In this document: positions 22,820-34,260 of the stretch, in pieces
Layout of the letters: each line of letters opens with the position of its first letter
Position numbering within the stretch: the first letter of the stretch is position 1
Assembly (NCBI GenBank): GCA_011317545.1
Contig: WUJK01000008.1
Span: 1,116,001-1,180,000, forward strand
Source: Coniella vitis
Lineage: Eukaryota > Ascomycota > Sordariomycetes > Diaporthales > Schizoparmaceae
Length of the DNA stretch: 64,000 nt
Direction: 5' to 3'
Made by a program: the position numbers and the translations under genes
Notes under the pieces: generated by a model
Databases searched by the model: none
Told to the model about the DNA's origin: nothing
What the model saw: the letters and a program-made list of their open reading frames with translations, nothing else

Positions 22820-24480
22820 TTACTCTACCACGTGGGCAGCCTGGACCGGCGGGAGAGGCGCGATCACTGGGCCGGGGCCAGCGAGAACCGCATAAGCCCG
22901 CGTGGACTGGGGTGGATAGATGGGCAAGATGGTGGCGTTGCCAGGCCCGACGCGCCACGCAGTCGCGGTAGACAGTGTCCTCCAATCATGGTGCTCCTTC
23001 CGGCCGTACGTGGACGAGAACGTGAACGTGGACGCGGACGCGGACGTCACGCGAGGCAGCTCGATGGTATGACGGTGCGGGTGGCGGTAGCGGGTCTTTG
23101 CAGGCTCGATGGTTTGGGGAGTCGGGGGAGGGTAAAAGGTCTTCTTCGTCTTGAGCGGGCACGACGGGTCCTCCGATATCACTCGCCCATCCACGGTAAT
23201 CGGGGTAAAGTCGGAACACCAGACCCCGATTTTGGCGGAGTCTTCTTGGCGTTTGATAAAGTCGGCAGTCACGCCGGGCCACACCGAGCTGTAGGTTGAC
23301 GTGGAGGGAAACGGGTATCGAGGGTCAACGGTCTGCGGAGTTGGGTGAGGGTACGGGGACTCCAGAGGGTCGATGGTCTGAGGCGTCGGGTGAAGGGTCT
23401 TGGGCGTTTGGGGTGGACACCACGGCGCCAACGTGATCACCCGACCCTCATAGGTCTTGGGCGCAAAGGGTCTACAATAGCCCGCGAGCGAAAAGTCCTG
23501 GCGCTTGGCGGCACGAGGGGCCGCATCAGGAGTCTCCTCGGGCCCCATGGGGTCCCATTGCAGCGGCCACGATGCTTTGCTGGCACGTGCATCGGGGGCA
23601 AATTGAGCGCCGTTGGGGTCCCAGGTTACGGGCCATGTGGCGGCGGGCTCCGAAGGGGCGGCTGACCTCGGGCTCATCATCTGGCCCGGGGCAGCGCGGG
23701 GTGCGAGAGGCCGCGCCGGAGGCAGGTTGGGTGGGTGGAGTCGAGTGCCGGCCCACGGCTTGTGCTTGCGGTGGGTGGGCAGCCGCGTTGGGGCGGATGG
23801 CTGCTGTTGAAGCTCGTGGGACTGGGGTGGCTGGAGGTCGGCACACAGCGTAATGACTACCGAGGAATTGTATTCACAGTACTCATCCCAGCGGTTCGCT
23901 AGATGAATGGATGGATGGACAGATGCCAGAGTTTAGCTTTCATTCAGTCCGTTCAATAAGGGCTGGTTTTCAGTGCACTGGTTCCAGGCGTTGGGGGGCT
24001 ACCACCAGGTGGGCAGGGAGCAGGAAGTCTTGATCACGTACGTTTGTCCAGGGTGTGGTTGATGCATTCTGGGTTTGAGTGGCCCAGGGTCACGACATGC
24101 CCGCCAAAGGGGTACGTCTCAGTAGTGTAGAAACTGAACAAGTTGCCAGGAGCCTTCGAGTTGGAGGCGTTGCGCTTTGCGGCGCCATCGCCAACTGTGT
24201 AGTAGCTGTAGTCAAAGTTGACCGAGCCCTTCTTTGTACTGTAGATTTCCCACATCAGGCTGTTTCCCAGCACCTGGCTGACGTCCTGTCCGGGAGACAG
24301 CGCAAAGACGTCGGGGGAACCCAAGACATCGTAGCGGCTGTACAAAGTAGCCGTGACAGGGCAGTGGTTGACGAGAGTTGCAGAGGAGGGGCGGTGTTCC
24401 CAGGCTCGCTCAGCAGGCGCTGCCGAGACGCGAGACGCCGCCATGACGACGGCGCCAGCGGCGACGAGAACAGTATGCAT
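22820..24480 (-). CDS. Secreted BYS1/thaumatin-like protein fused to proline-rich repeat tail
   Basis: Predicted 505-residue secreted protein of unknown function. Exon 1 is 24042-24480 and exon 2 is 22820-23898, with a 143-bp intron (donor GTACGT, acceptor ATCTAG, phase 1). Residues 1-21 are a signal peptide (MHTVLVAAGAVVMAASRVSA). Residues 30-165 resemble the BYS1 domain: TLVNHCPVTATLYS at the start, a central LSPGQDV, and after the splice WDEYCEYNSSVVITLCAD, the usual Cys-containing end. The rest is a Pro/Thr-rich tail with internal duplication: WPVTWDP/WPLQWDP about 22 residues apart, and two ~84-residue units each starting KRQ (278-279 and 362-363) and containing a GRVI stretch and TPQTIDP/TPQTIEP. 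The KR pairs look like Kex2 cleavage sites. Exon 2 alone offers a Met-initiated 286-residue frame, but the splice joins both parts cleanly. Confidence 0.7.
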
Positions 24481-25700
24481 TGTGCGTGTATGGCCTATCG
24501 AACTTGGACAACGACTGGAAGGGCTTTGCAAAAAGTCGGGATGTAGGCGGGAGACGAGTTGTCCAGAGACGAGGACTTTGGTGGAAAGGCAGCCGAGGTG
24601 TCGCAAAGGCATAGATGGGCCCATCATGTCCACAGCCCGGGCTTTATACACCCTGAGAAGCGATAAAACCAACACACATGCTAACAAAAACTCTGCAGAA
24701 CCCCTCAGCGGGACTTGCGATAGTAAATGGCCGCCAGTCTGATTTCGTCCCTTCTTGAGGGGCAAGTAGCCGCGTGACATGCCGCAAACGGGGCGATTTG
24801 CAGTGAAGATATGACGGTTCCCGTTTCCCGCCTTGCTTCAAGCCTCTCCAGGCGGATGTATGTTATGCAAGAGGTGTTGCACATGTGTTGGGCGCCGGAC
24901 AAAAAAACGTCAATTACGACACCACCGCAGAAAGTGGCGTGTCAGGCGTGAGGCACCGCGGAACCAAGCTGCCCTGGCGAACGAAAGGAGAGGAGCCCTA
25001 TTTATTCTCGGCCTGGTCCTCGGCATCTGTGGCTCGATATCCTGCTGGGGCTCGTCTTCCAACGCCGAGCACAAAATCGTTGCCTACTACACTTGTCTCT
25101 GTCCAGCTAGCGACCGCAGAAAACAGGCCTCCATTTCAACCGCCAATCTAGCCGAAAGCATGTTCTTCAAGGCGAACTAGATCAGGTATCACGAGTCCGT
25201 TCACTTCGATAGGCCACAAGTGGTCTTCTGGCTGGCAGGTGATCCGGGACCAACTGGACAAAGATTTCCACATCGTACACAACGGATACAATGGTTCATC
25301 TTTCGTTCACAGAAAAGTTTCGACCTTTTCCCAAAGAACGCTGGTGACGAAGCCAGGTTGAATTTGAGTCATAGCAAGTCACGCCATGTCTGAATTGGAA
25401 TTGTATTCGTTCATCGGCAAGCAGCTGATTTGAGGGGGATTGAAAGCCTGGAAGTTGTCAATGCGTTGATTTACGACGTATTGAGGATAAAATCGGACCC
25501 GACTATCTCTTGGACACAAGTACCTACCTAGGTTGCAAATTGTAATCGTCGCCACAGGGTAGTCATAGATACGCAAAGCAGTAAAAAACGAAATAACGAA
25601 TGTACGAGGCATTTCAGTCTGCTAGGAAGAAGAGGTGATGTTATTTGTTGAATAGTGGAGAAAAAGGAAAAGTGTGCCACAAGAAAACGGCAAAAGATGA
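24481..25700. other. Promoter of BYS1-like gene and spacer to tRNA
   Basis: About 1.2 kb. On the minus strand GTGTATAAAG near 24648-24656 is a good TATA box about 165 bases before the BYS1-like ATG. The remainder shows no gene; short frames around 24830-25180 lack motifs. Confidence 0.5.
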
Positions 25701-25752
25701 TGCGGTGAATGTGGATCGAACACATGACCTTCAGATTTAAGAACTGAATTTA

Positions 25753-25784
<32 letters not shown>

Positions 25785-25789
25785 CCCGC
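25701..25789 (-). tRNA. tRNA-Phe (GAA) with 16-nt intron
   Basis: The minus strand folds into a cloverleaf: acceptor GCGGGGA pairing with TCACCGC, D arm GCTCAGTTGGGAGAGC, anticodon stem TCAGA/TCTGA with loop CTGAAGA and anticodon GAA, variable loop AGGTC, T arm ATGTGTTCGATCCACAT, discriminator A. After position 37 a 16-nt intron (plus coordinates 25737-25752) interrupts the anticodon loop at the canonical place. The A and B box promoter sequences are intact. The fifth acceptor pair is a G-A mismatch. The identity is clear; whether the mismatch matters is not known. Confidence 0.92.
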
Positions 25790-26572
25790 TGTTAAGATTT
25801 GTATTTTTATTGCATCCTATATCCCAGCATCTCTCTATCACTATCCCTCGTTTGCCAGTCAACAGACACGATTACATGTGAGCTTCAAAGAATGCCTGAA
25901 CCTCAGATCTGAAGTCCATCTTTCGGCCGCAAATCCAGATTAGATAACCTTATCTACTAATAGTAATGATGAATGATCCGAGACCCTTTTCTACAAGTAG
26001 TGGTGATGCAATCGGGAAAATCCAAAATGTCAAAGCCCGCCAAGCAGACCCGGGAACCTTTTTAGGCGGGGCTTAATAGCGTTTTCTTCTGCCTCTTTGA
26101 TGAGTCCTTTCATCACTCCCACTAACCATCTCCCCTGCCAAGCTTAACACCGGTTCGAAGATGTGACGACGGGGTGTTTTTTTTTTGTTTCTTTGGTTGA
26201 TTGTGCCAAGGTAAACCAGCCCCGATCCATTTCCTCTTTATTCAGCATCGTCGTCATGGATCGGCTTTTGGTAGTGCCTTGTCTTGCACGACGACGGCCA
26301 TTCATCTATTGTACTTACCCTTTTATTTAAAGGCACGTGTCGCTCGGTAGATGTGCGTACAAATGTGTGTGTGTGTAGAAGAAAAGCAAATATGTCAAAT
26401 CTTTTATAACGTGCCAAAAAAGTCCAGTTCTACAGTTTTGTTTGCCCCATGAGTATTTACCGCAAAATACAAATACACATACAGCCAGCCGTTTCTCGAT
26501 ACCTTATTAGTGCGCCGACTTGCCTCCCAGTTCCCCTGCGCAACAAGCCTGCAGCAGCAGCAGCAGCAGCAG

Positions 26573-26610
<38 letters not shown>

Positions 26611-26640
26611 AGACACTTTTCGTTGTGTCCGAAAGTAAAT
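25790..26640. other. Spacer and leader of small conserved protein gene
   Basis: No independent gene is supported. The last ~190 bases are a reading frame that is open and in phase with the downstream protein (see the 26641 entry) and contain a compound trinucleotide repeat. Confidence 0.5.
26551..26611. repeat. Compound (CAG)n-(CAT)n trinucleotide repeat
   Basis: About eight CAG/GCA units are followed immediately by about twelve CAT/ATC units. Read in phase with the downstream gene this would encode poly-Ala then poly-Ser. Confidence 0.9.
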
Positions 26641-27066
26641 ATGCCGTCTTCCAAGGGAAAGCCCACGGATCCCGAGCTGCGCGAGCAACTCAAGGAGGGT
26701 ACGTATGCCTTCTATTAAGCAACGTGGATTGGATTTGCTTCTCCGACTGACTGTGCGATATTTAGAGATCAAGCAGGAACCTAACAAGTCAGGCGCAGGA
26801 GAAGGCCAGTGGGCTGCATGGAAGGTAAGGCTTGCTGCTGCCCATGAGCGTGTTACGAGCACCGACGCAGCCCTCAGTGGGGCTGTGGGTGCTGGAAGCA
26901 AAGATGGTCAACTGACCTACTCCGCATCTAGGCTTCCAAGCTATCCAAAGAATATGAGAAGCACGGTGGAGACTATGAGAACGAAGCTGGGTCCAAAAAC
27001 GAGCCCAAGAAGGGCGCGCCACAGCCCAAGAGTCAGAGCAAGAAGAAGGCAGAGACGGAAGAATGA
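26641..27066 (+). CDS. Small conserved lysine-rich protein
   Basis: Predicted 83-residue protein, one of the short conserved fungal hypotheticals; function unknown. Exons: 26641-26698, 26766-26824, 26932-27066, with donors GTACGT and GTAAGG and acceptors TTTAG and TCTAG; the frame closes exactly. The product reads MPSSKGKPTDPELREQLKEE, a QWAAWKASKLSKEYEKHGGDYEN core, then a Lys/Glu-rich tail ending KKKAETEE. The acidic/basic mix and high charge suggest a soluble, partly disordered protein. An ATG at 26449 opens an in-frame 64-residue N-terminal extension containing poly-Ala and poly-Ser runs, so a longer isoform is possible. I prefer 26641 because the conserved-looking part begins there. Confidence 0.72.
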
Positions 27067-27302
27067 CCGGCACGGCAACCATATATGGTGGATCGCAATC
27101 CCTGGCAAGAACCAATACCAATGCAATTTGAGAATTCTATAATACGGCTAGTTGTGTAAGCGCGATGGTCATTCATAATAAGCGTAAATCATGTAAAAGT
27201 CCGACGAGTCACCCAATGTTACAGAAATCATCGTCCTCGTCTTAGATACCACGGGGCACTCATCTTGTCACTCTAAAAGTATGAAGCTGCACCGTTGCAA
27301 TA

Positions 27303-28504
27303 TTACTGTTCCGCCGGCCAGACCTCCATCATATCGAGCCATTCGAGAGCGAACGCCGTCATGATCTTGGCCCAATCTCTTGTCGTCGCCATGTCCAGAT
27401 GTTCGCCGTCGTCCTTTATGGTATGCCATACCCACGGAAATGGCGTGGGTATCAAGTGCAAAATATCGACGCCGCGAGCCATGAATGGGACATGGTCGTC
27501 GCCTACGTGGGCCTTGATAAATTGCTGGGCCATCTTGTCCGCATCCGGGAGGAACGGTTTTGCTGGCTTTGCCTCCAACAGACCCATATCTCGCATGCGC
27601 TTCTCAATCGTCGCCATTGCGCGATATGCCCAGTGTGTCGGCAGAAAATAGGACGGAATATGCGGATCTGAGGTACCGAGGAGGTCGAGGAGGACAAAGA
27701 GGCTGATCTGGTCGAGTCGGTTCTGGAAATTGGCCTGGGCCATGGTTGGCGCCTTTTCCCACGTCTCTGCGAGGGCCCTGGAGCATTTTTGTTTTCCGTT
27801 AGCACCGGCACAAATCCTTGCTGATAGACAAGTTTGCGTTGGTTGTTTTTGCCAACTCACCTTGCGCCGTATAAAGAGTCCGTGTCAGTCCAGGACACGA
27901 ATGCTTCCTCTCCATCCAAAAGCACAATCTGGACACCCATATCCATGGGCGGCGTGCCGCCAAGTTCACCGAGCGCGACCATCTCGTCATGCATCTGCGT
28001 GAGGTACTGGTCGATGCTGCGCGCAACGTGCATCAGCACAGCGCACGGCACGGCGCTGTCGGTTGCGCCAATGAAGCCCGCGGGCGTCATCTTGGAGTCG
28101 AAATGAGCGACAAGCGTCAAGAGGTTCGCCTGGCCGGGGCGGGTCCACGGCGGCTCCCGCTTGAAGATGATGTTGCGGAAGGGGATCTCCTGCGAGCCAG
28201 TCGCAGGAGTCTTGGACGTCGAGTTGTTCCATTCGATGGACCACTTGGGCAGCTCGCGCTGGAAAAAGTCGACAAAGTGCTGCTGGACCTTCATGGAGCC
28301 CTCCGAGTTGGGCACGCGGGGGATAAGGATGGGGGCGAGCAGCGAGCCATTGTCAATGTCAAAGTCGGCGCCAGGGCCGGGCACAGCGCGCAGAAAGCTG
28401 TCCGAGAGCGGCTTGTAGGCGGAGGTGGCGGTGGCAGCCAGGAGGAGGAGCAGGCACAGAGCCAACATGGAGCGGGGCTGGCGCGTGCGGCGCAAAAGGC
28501 TCAT
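27303..28504 (-). CDS. Glutaminyl-peptide cyclotransferase (glutaminyl cyclase, M28-like)
   Basis: Predicted 372-residue secretory-pathway enzyme that converts N-terminal Gln (or Glu) to pyroglutamate. Exons: 27861-28504 and 27303-27777, with an 83-bp intron between YGAR and ALAETW. An N-terminal hydrophobic stretch (residues 13-29, ALCLLLLLAATATSA) is a signal peptide or anchor. The core has LLTLVAHFDSK (129-138), IGATDSAVPC with zinc ligand Asp149, and VLLDGEEAF with Glu199/Glu200. After the intron come SYFLPTHW and DDHVPFMARGVDILHLIPTPFPWVWH, the last His being the third zinc ligand in the family. The open frame extends upstream of 28504 but without a targeting signal, so the later ATG was chosen. 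Secreted proteins starting with Gln, such as the GH7 here, are natural substrates; that link is inference. Confidence 0.92.
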
Positions 28505-30719
28505 GGTGTGGGCGGATGTCGATGGTCCGCGCGTGGCGTCATGCTCATGCTGCCGTCTAGAGCAGAGCGAGCAGAGCGAGCAGAGCAAGCGGGTGCGGCG
28601 AGGAACGAACAAACAATGGCGATGGGAACAAAATGAAGGACAAGGGACACGAGGTTGCGTCAAGTTGAAGGCCACCTCAACCGCAACACAAAGCGTCGGA
28701 GAGTTCCAGGCCCCCCTCCCCTTCCCGGCTCTGCTGCCACCTATCCCTCCCTGCCTTCTGGACTGCCCTGGCAGCGCCCTGAACGCGCCCTTTCGGGGCA
28801 CGGCTAAAGGTGGGGACTGCGCCTAGTTAGCTGCATCTGCCCTGCCGGCCTGCCGGCCTACCTGCCTGCTTGCCTGCATTATGGCAAGCTGCTAGGCCTG
28901 TAGGCGCAGCTGCTAGGGGCTCTTTCGTGGCTGGTTGCAACTACTTAACTGCACCTGGCACAGGAGTTGGGAATGGCTTCACCCTGATCAAATCACTAGG
29001 TGAGAATTCCGGTCAAGCACTGCCGAAATACGTTGACCTCCAACCTCGACTGAGCTGATCTCGCAGAAACTGTAAAAGCCACCATCCCAGTGTCCAGAGG
29101 TCAGCATCTTAATCTCTCAACATGCAAAGAGATGGAAAACAAGGGGACAAAAAGAAAAAGCACCATCTTACCAGGCATATATCAGCCGCCAGCGTAATTC
29201 TCACGTTCCGCTCACTCAATTCCACAAACCTCGCATTCATCCGTCGCGTGATAATCCCAAACTTATCGAGAGGTCTCATCACCACCACCACTGCAACCCC
29301 CCCTTCAGATAGACCAGCCTCATCCAGCGTGAGTGACAATGGAATGCATTGCAAGCCACTATACTACCTATACATAGTATACATGGTATTACTTACTCAC
29401 GTTGTAAACCCACTGACGAAACCCAAACATCAACCGTAAAAGCGGGCAGTGGAGTTGGGGAGGCAGATCCCCAAGGAGTTTTCTTTAAGACATCAATAAC
29501 ACATCAATAACAAGGACTATATATGATGAAGAATCAATCCCCTATTTAAGAAAAAAAATGATTTTTAAAAAAAAATAGGGTCAAAAGCTTTTCCTTCACT
29601 GGACCTTTGCACTATGTACTATACTCCCCACGTAAATGTAGTACACAGTGTTCTCAGATCATCTGACCATTACCCTAAGGAACAAGGCCCCCCTTTAGGT
29701 TGGGCGATGTTTGACGATCCATTGATGCATCCCTTAGGGTGTGCATACATAGTATACTATGTACAGAGTACATAGCAGCATGTCTTGTGGCTAGGTATGT
29801 ATATAGTATGTCCGAGGGAACGGAAAAAAAGAAAAATCAACGGGCACAGGGCCACACAGATGCTCAAATGCAGCTTAACATCAGATGGGATTTTGTTAAG
29901 TCTCCCTTCTGCACACGCCTCATGTTGCTAGTCGGATATGTTTTCCGTCAATCAGTTTAGTCGACTCGAGGTCCCAATTCTGCCATCCGGCCGAGCGGGG
30001 CCTTGACAGTTAGCCCAATCTTCGGCGGGGAATTCCGCTATGGTTGGACATGGAATTTTTGCCAGAATTCCCATTTTTTCATTCTCGCTCTTGAGACCCA
30101 TATTTTGGGTGGGGCTTCTTGCGAGCGAGCTTTTGGGCCTCGATGTCCCAGCCAACAGCCTTCCAACCTTCCAAGGTTTTCTGGTCTCTTTCCTTTTTTT
30201 TTTGGGGGGGGGGGGGTGGATTGGGGAGATGTCCATGATGAACATAGCCTGAAGATTCCAAGCACGCAAATTATTATACATAGTAACAGACGCTCCACGG
30301 ATGGGCAACTGATATGAAGTAACTTGTACAAGGGACAGTATGAGCAGACATCTCAAAGGTATAAAAGTATAGTCTTGTCTTGGTTAATACCCCCGAAATA
30401 CCAAACCACGCTAACAGGGGGGGGAAAGTATAAGAGAAAAGAGGAATTTACAAATCCCATGTACAAGCATGAGAAAAAATTGTACGAGCTCCCTGACTAA
30501 AAAAAAAACCAGATCCGCTTTAAGAGAAACACGAAAGGAAAAGAAGAACAAGAAAGAAAGTCCAAGAAACGCAGGGGATTGAGGGAAAGAAGAATGCTTC
30601 CTTTTGGACTTTGGTACAGAGATAGAATTACACAGCATAATGTGATATACCACGTAAGCAAGACTTGAAAAACAAATGCATGTGCGTGTATACGTACAAG
30701 AAGAGATGTGAGCCACAGT
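28505..30719. other. Intergenic spacer with simple-sequence tracts
   Basis: About 2.2 kb without a supported gene. It holds the glutaminyl cyclase promoter, an imperfect CCTGCCGG/CCTGCTTG tandem (28840-28880), A-rich runs (29548-29577), a G-run (30201-30215) and four TACATAGTA/TACTATGTA-type motifs (29371, 29611, 29746-29764, 30277). Confidence 0.5.
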
Positions 30720-33346
30720 CTACAACCCATAATTCATCGAGTTCGCAGACAGATCAATGTTCAGCCGGTCCCAATCCCAGAGGGGATCAAGATACGTACC
30801 CGTGAGCGGATCCCCAGGTTGTAGTGTGGCGAGGCCCGTAGTTTCGTCGGACGCCAGTCCGGGCACGGTGGGACCAGCAGCGGCTGCGGCAGTGGTCACC
30901 GGCATCCCAGTACCGCCCAGACCGATGCCATAGTCGACGTATTGCCAGTTTGTTGATCCAACGGTGTCAGCAGGTGGTGGGGCCACTGACATGGGCGCAG
31001 GATGGTAACCCTGCGTGGCTACCGCAACCGCATACGAGGGTGGCTCTTGTTCCTCGGTTGTGCCACTCGGCGTCGATTCAACGGCCAAAGAGGAAGATGT
31101 CTTGAGCTTCTTGGACGAGACCTCTCGGTCGACGCCCAGCATCTGCTTTTCCGCAGCCGTGAAGGGCAGAGTAGCAGTAAGCTTGACGAGCAGCTGCGCA
31201 GAGATGCGCGCCGACTCGGACATGTCGGCGGCGCCGTCCATGAGTTCTTGCGCTGTGCGGATCGCGCGGATACACTCGGACCGTTTGGGCAAAGTGCAAT
31301 CCACATCATGGGCGATGGCAGAGCACATGACAGTGGCCGCATCGAACATGAAGAAGATGACAAAAAAGTACTTGATATTCTGCGGGAAGATCAAGTCGTA
31401 GAATCGTTCACATGCCTTCATGAGGTCCAAACACGTATCGACGCCTTTGAGTCGCAGACTGATGCCGAGCTGCGTCTTCATAATCTCTGGGTCGGCCGTA
31501 TTGAGCAGAAAGGGTTTGAGCGGCGTGAGAAGGTACGAGTAGGCGATGCTGTTGATTTGGCAGCGCATAAAGGGTAGATAGGGGTATTTTTCATCCCAAC
31601 GCTTGTCTGGGCGGTGGTCACGAAGAGCTGCTGGAAAGGTACCCATCCACTTCTCTAGCGCTTCCTCCGTGTCAAGCACAAGCTTGACGGACTTGTCGGT
31701 GCCCATTTTCTGAAACAGATGGAAAACGTACAGACCAAGCTGTGCTTGGAGAGCGACCGAGGCGAGCGGTCCTGGTATTTCGTGTTCATCGACACATTCG
31801 AGTCGTCCATCGGGAATCTCGAGCAAGTGATCGTCCTGGTCAATCAGAAGCGGCCGAGACAAGAAGCACGACATTTGCCTGGACTCTTGTCAGTATGTAG
31901 TGAAGTGGATGGGTTGATTTTTGACTAGCAAAACCGACTCACCAGTCCCAAGTCCACAGAATACACCACATCCTCTTTCGCAGCTCGCGCTCAAAGTTTG
32001 GAAGCCCCTCCATTGGCTTGTGCATGCCTGTTTGTAAGAAGTAAATTTAGTATGGCTGATGAGGGAGGGGCGAGGCCAAGGTAGAATGAATAGCGTAGTT
32101 GGGTCCAGAGTCAAAGATTTCATTGGCAAAAAAAAAAAAAGGAAACCCTCCGGTCTGAAAAAGATCAGAAACCTACCAATTTCCTGTGCTTCGCGGACCG
32201 CTACACTAAGCGCATGCCAGGCATCAATCATGGATGCTTCTGCCTTATACCATGAGGCTTCGAGAAAGAGCTGCTGTACCTGAATGACACCTCCTAGACC
32301 ACGTGGAATGGATGCGCTCAGCTTTTGCGCTGCGGCGTGGAAACGATTCGTCATGGACTGTGCCTTTTCGCCGAGTTCGAATTCGAGCCGCTGTCGCAGC
32401 GATTCCTCCAGAAATTGGGCCGATACAGCGCAAACTCGCAGTAATAGACATGTAAGTTCTGGCGCAAGTCGGCGACCCGCAGCCCTTGCCTCCCACCATT
32501 CTGCAACTTGTCCGCGGAATTGTTCGGGAAAGAGAGCGTAGTACTGATAGTTGGCGTTTCCTAGGAAGTTCTGAACGAGAACATCTTGATGCTGTTAGCT
32601 GATTGATTGTTCACGAGAAGTTGGAAAATCCGGAACCCGGCGTACCAGTGTAAGGCTTGGGCAGGATAACTTTGAGCGCAGCCTCTGCTTCTTTGTTTTG
32701 CGCAAGCTGCGGGCTGCGGTTTCGACTATTGCTGGAAGACTAGAAGCTTCGTGAGCTATGCTGTTCGTATTGGGAGGCGTGGCACCGTACATCAGGGACA
32801 TACGTCTGCACCGTGTTGCGCAAAGGCAAAGAAATCGTGACTAGGCATGTAGCCTAACTTGGCGAGTCCATCGGATAAATCGTGATCAGGGTTATCATCC
32901 GAGTTTGACAGATCTGATACGAAGCTCTCTTCTTTCCGCTTGTTCGACAGCCTGTGATGGCGGTGGATTGAATATGTCAGATGGATTGTCATGGATGAGT
33001 CGAGTCAGTCCTTTCAAAGAACTTTGGGGGCAAGCAGGCGCCGCGCATACCTAGCAGCCGCGGTGGAGGAGCTGGCGTCTGTTGTTTGCAGCTTTCTCGA
33101 TGCAAATTCACAAAGATGAGGGACCTTTCTAGCCTGGCAGTGATTGCAAGGCCATTCGCGCGAGCACTGTCGGTGGAAATGAGTAGAAGCGTTAGTTAGT
33201 CCACCAAGGCGAAGGTAGAGGCGGGCGCATTGGAGCGCGTTGGAGCGCCTCCAGCCTACCTTTTGCTTCCGGCGCTGGCACTCGAGACACGACGTTGCCG
33301 AGCGCCCGCTCTTCGCCTTATCCCCACTAGTAGCGTTACTGTTCAT
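30720..33346 (-). CDS. Zn(II)2Cys6 transcription factor with fungal-specific domain
   Basis: Predicted 698-residue nuclear regulator. Seven exons: 33260-33346, 33051-33166, 32804-32951, 32646-32739, 32177-32584, 31943-32027, 30720-31878; every intron is GT-AG and phases close exactly. The binuclear cluster at residues 20-48 is CLECQRRKQK joined across the first intron to CSREWPCNHC, then eight residues to the last Cys (C-x2-C-x6-C-x5-C-x2-C-x8-C). A basic segment NKRKEE follows. The middle homology region (fungal_trans type) includes ILPKPYTDVLVQNFL, WYKAEASMIDAWHAL, LRKRMWCILWTWDWQMSCFLSRPLLID and LDLMKACERFYDL. The C terminus is Pro/Gly/Ala-rich and ends WDWDRLNIDLSANSMNYGL, a plausible acidic/aromatic activation tail. 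Target genes cannot be read from the sequence. Confidence 0.9.
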
Positions 33347-34212
33347 AATTATATGTGCTCCAAACCAGACAAGACTCTGACCTGTTGCTAGTCAAACAAA
33401 CAAAGAGCTCGAAGGGGGGACAAGAGAGAGGGCGTGAGAAGGGGGGACGGCTAGGAGACGCAGAGTGAAGCACAACTGCTGCACGGTTTGGGGGCAATCA
33501 AGGAAGCATACAAGCATGGGAAAGCTGGAAAGGTATGCTAGATAGGTTAAGGTTTGCGCTTTGCTCATCGAGACTTGGGAAATCCCACCCTTGGATTTGA
33601 GCTTCGGGGGCTTGCCACGATAGCGTGAAGACTCGTGGTAAGGGGTTCCTGGTCCCGCAGCGTCGGCTGCAAGTGTAACGCCATGGGGGTCTAGTTCAGC
33701 CTTTGAGCTTGGCTTGCCTTGCAACAACCGTCCGCACCCCATGGCGTGGGTCAACTGGTCTGAACACAGCAGCGGCTACGGGCCGGATTGGGGGCATTGT
33801 TGGACCTGGACTAGCAGCCGAGGGGCCATCGCGGGCCTGCTGGAGAATGACGCAGCTCCTTGGACCACTCATTCAGCTGGGGGGGGGGGACGAAAGTGAT
33901 GGGATGCGATGCAGTCTATCAGAACGGCAGCGCGGGAGGAGAACCTCTTCTTGAGAACGGACGACTCTTCCTCTGAGAAGAAGCACTCGATCGACCTCCA
34001 GCTTTATTCTCTCTCCCCCCACCCAATTCCAACTCTTTGTAGATATGTTAGAGAGCACGCAAAAGTAAACTTAGTCGCCGCAGCACAAGCAAGCACTTGC
34101 TTTCTTGCGATCTTTGGATCCGACAATATGTATAAACAAACACATACAAGACCTTTGTGTCTTGTATCGAGAGAAAGAGAAACTCACGGCAACAGCCTAC
34201 CATGTCCATCTA

Positions 34213-34213
<1 letters not shown>

Positions 34214-34258
<45 letters not shown>
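34214..34258. repeat. (CA)n microsatellite
   Basis: About 22 uninterrupted CA units, followed by a C-rich tract. Confidence 0.95.

Positions 34259-34260
<2 letters not shown>

Noticed and set aside
22820..23680. Stand-alone 286-residue gene starting at an internal Met
   Set aside because: The frame continues upstream of this Met to a clean ATCTAG acceptor at 23899 that joins in phase to a secreted first exon, completing a BYS1-like domain; a separate gene would lack a promoter or signal.
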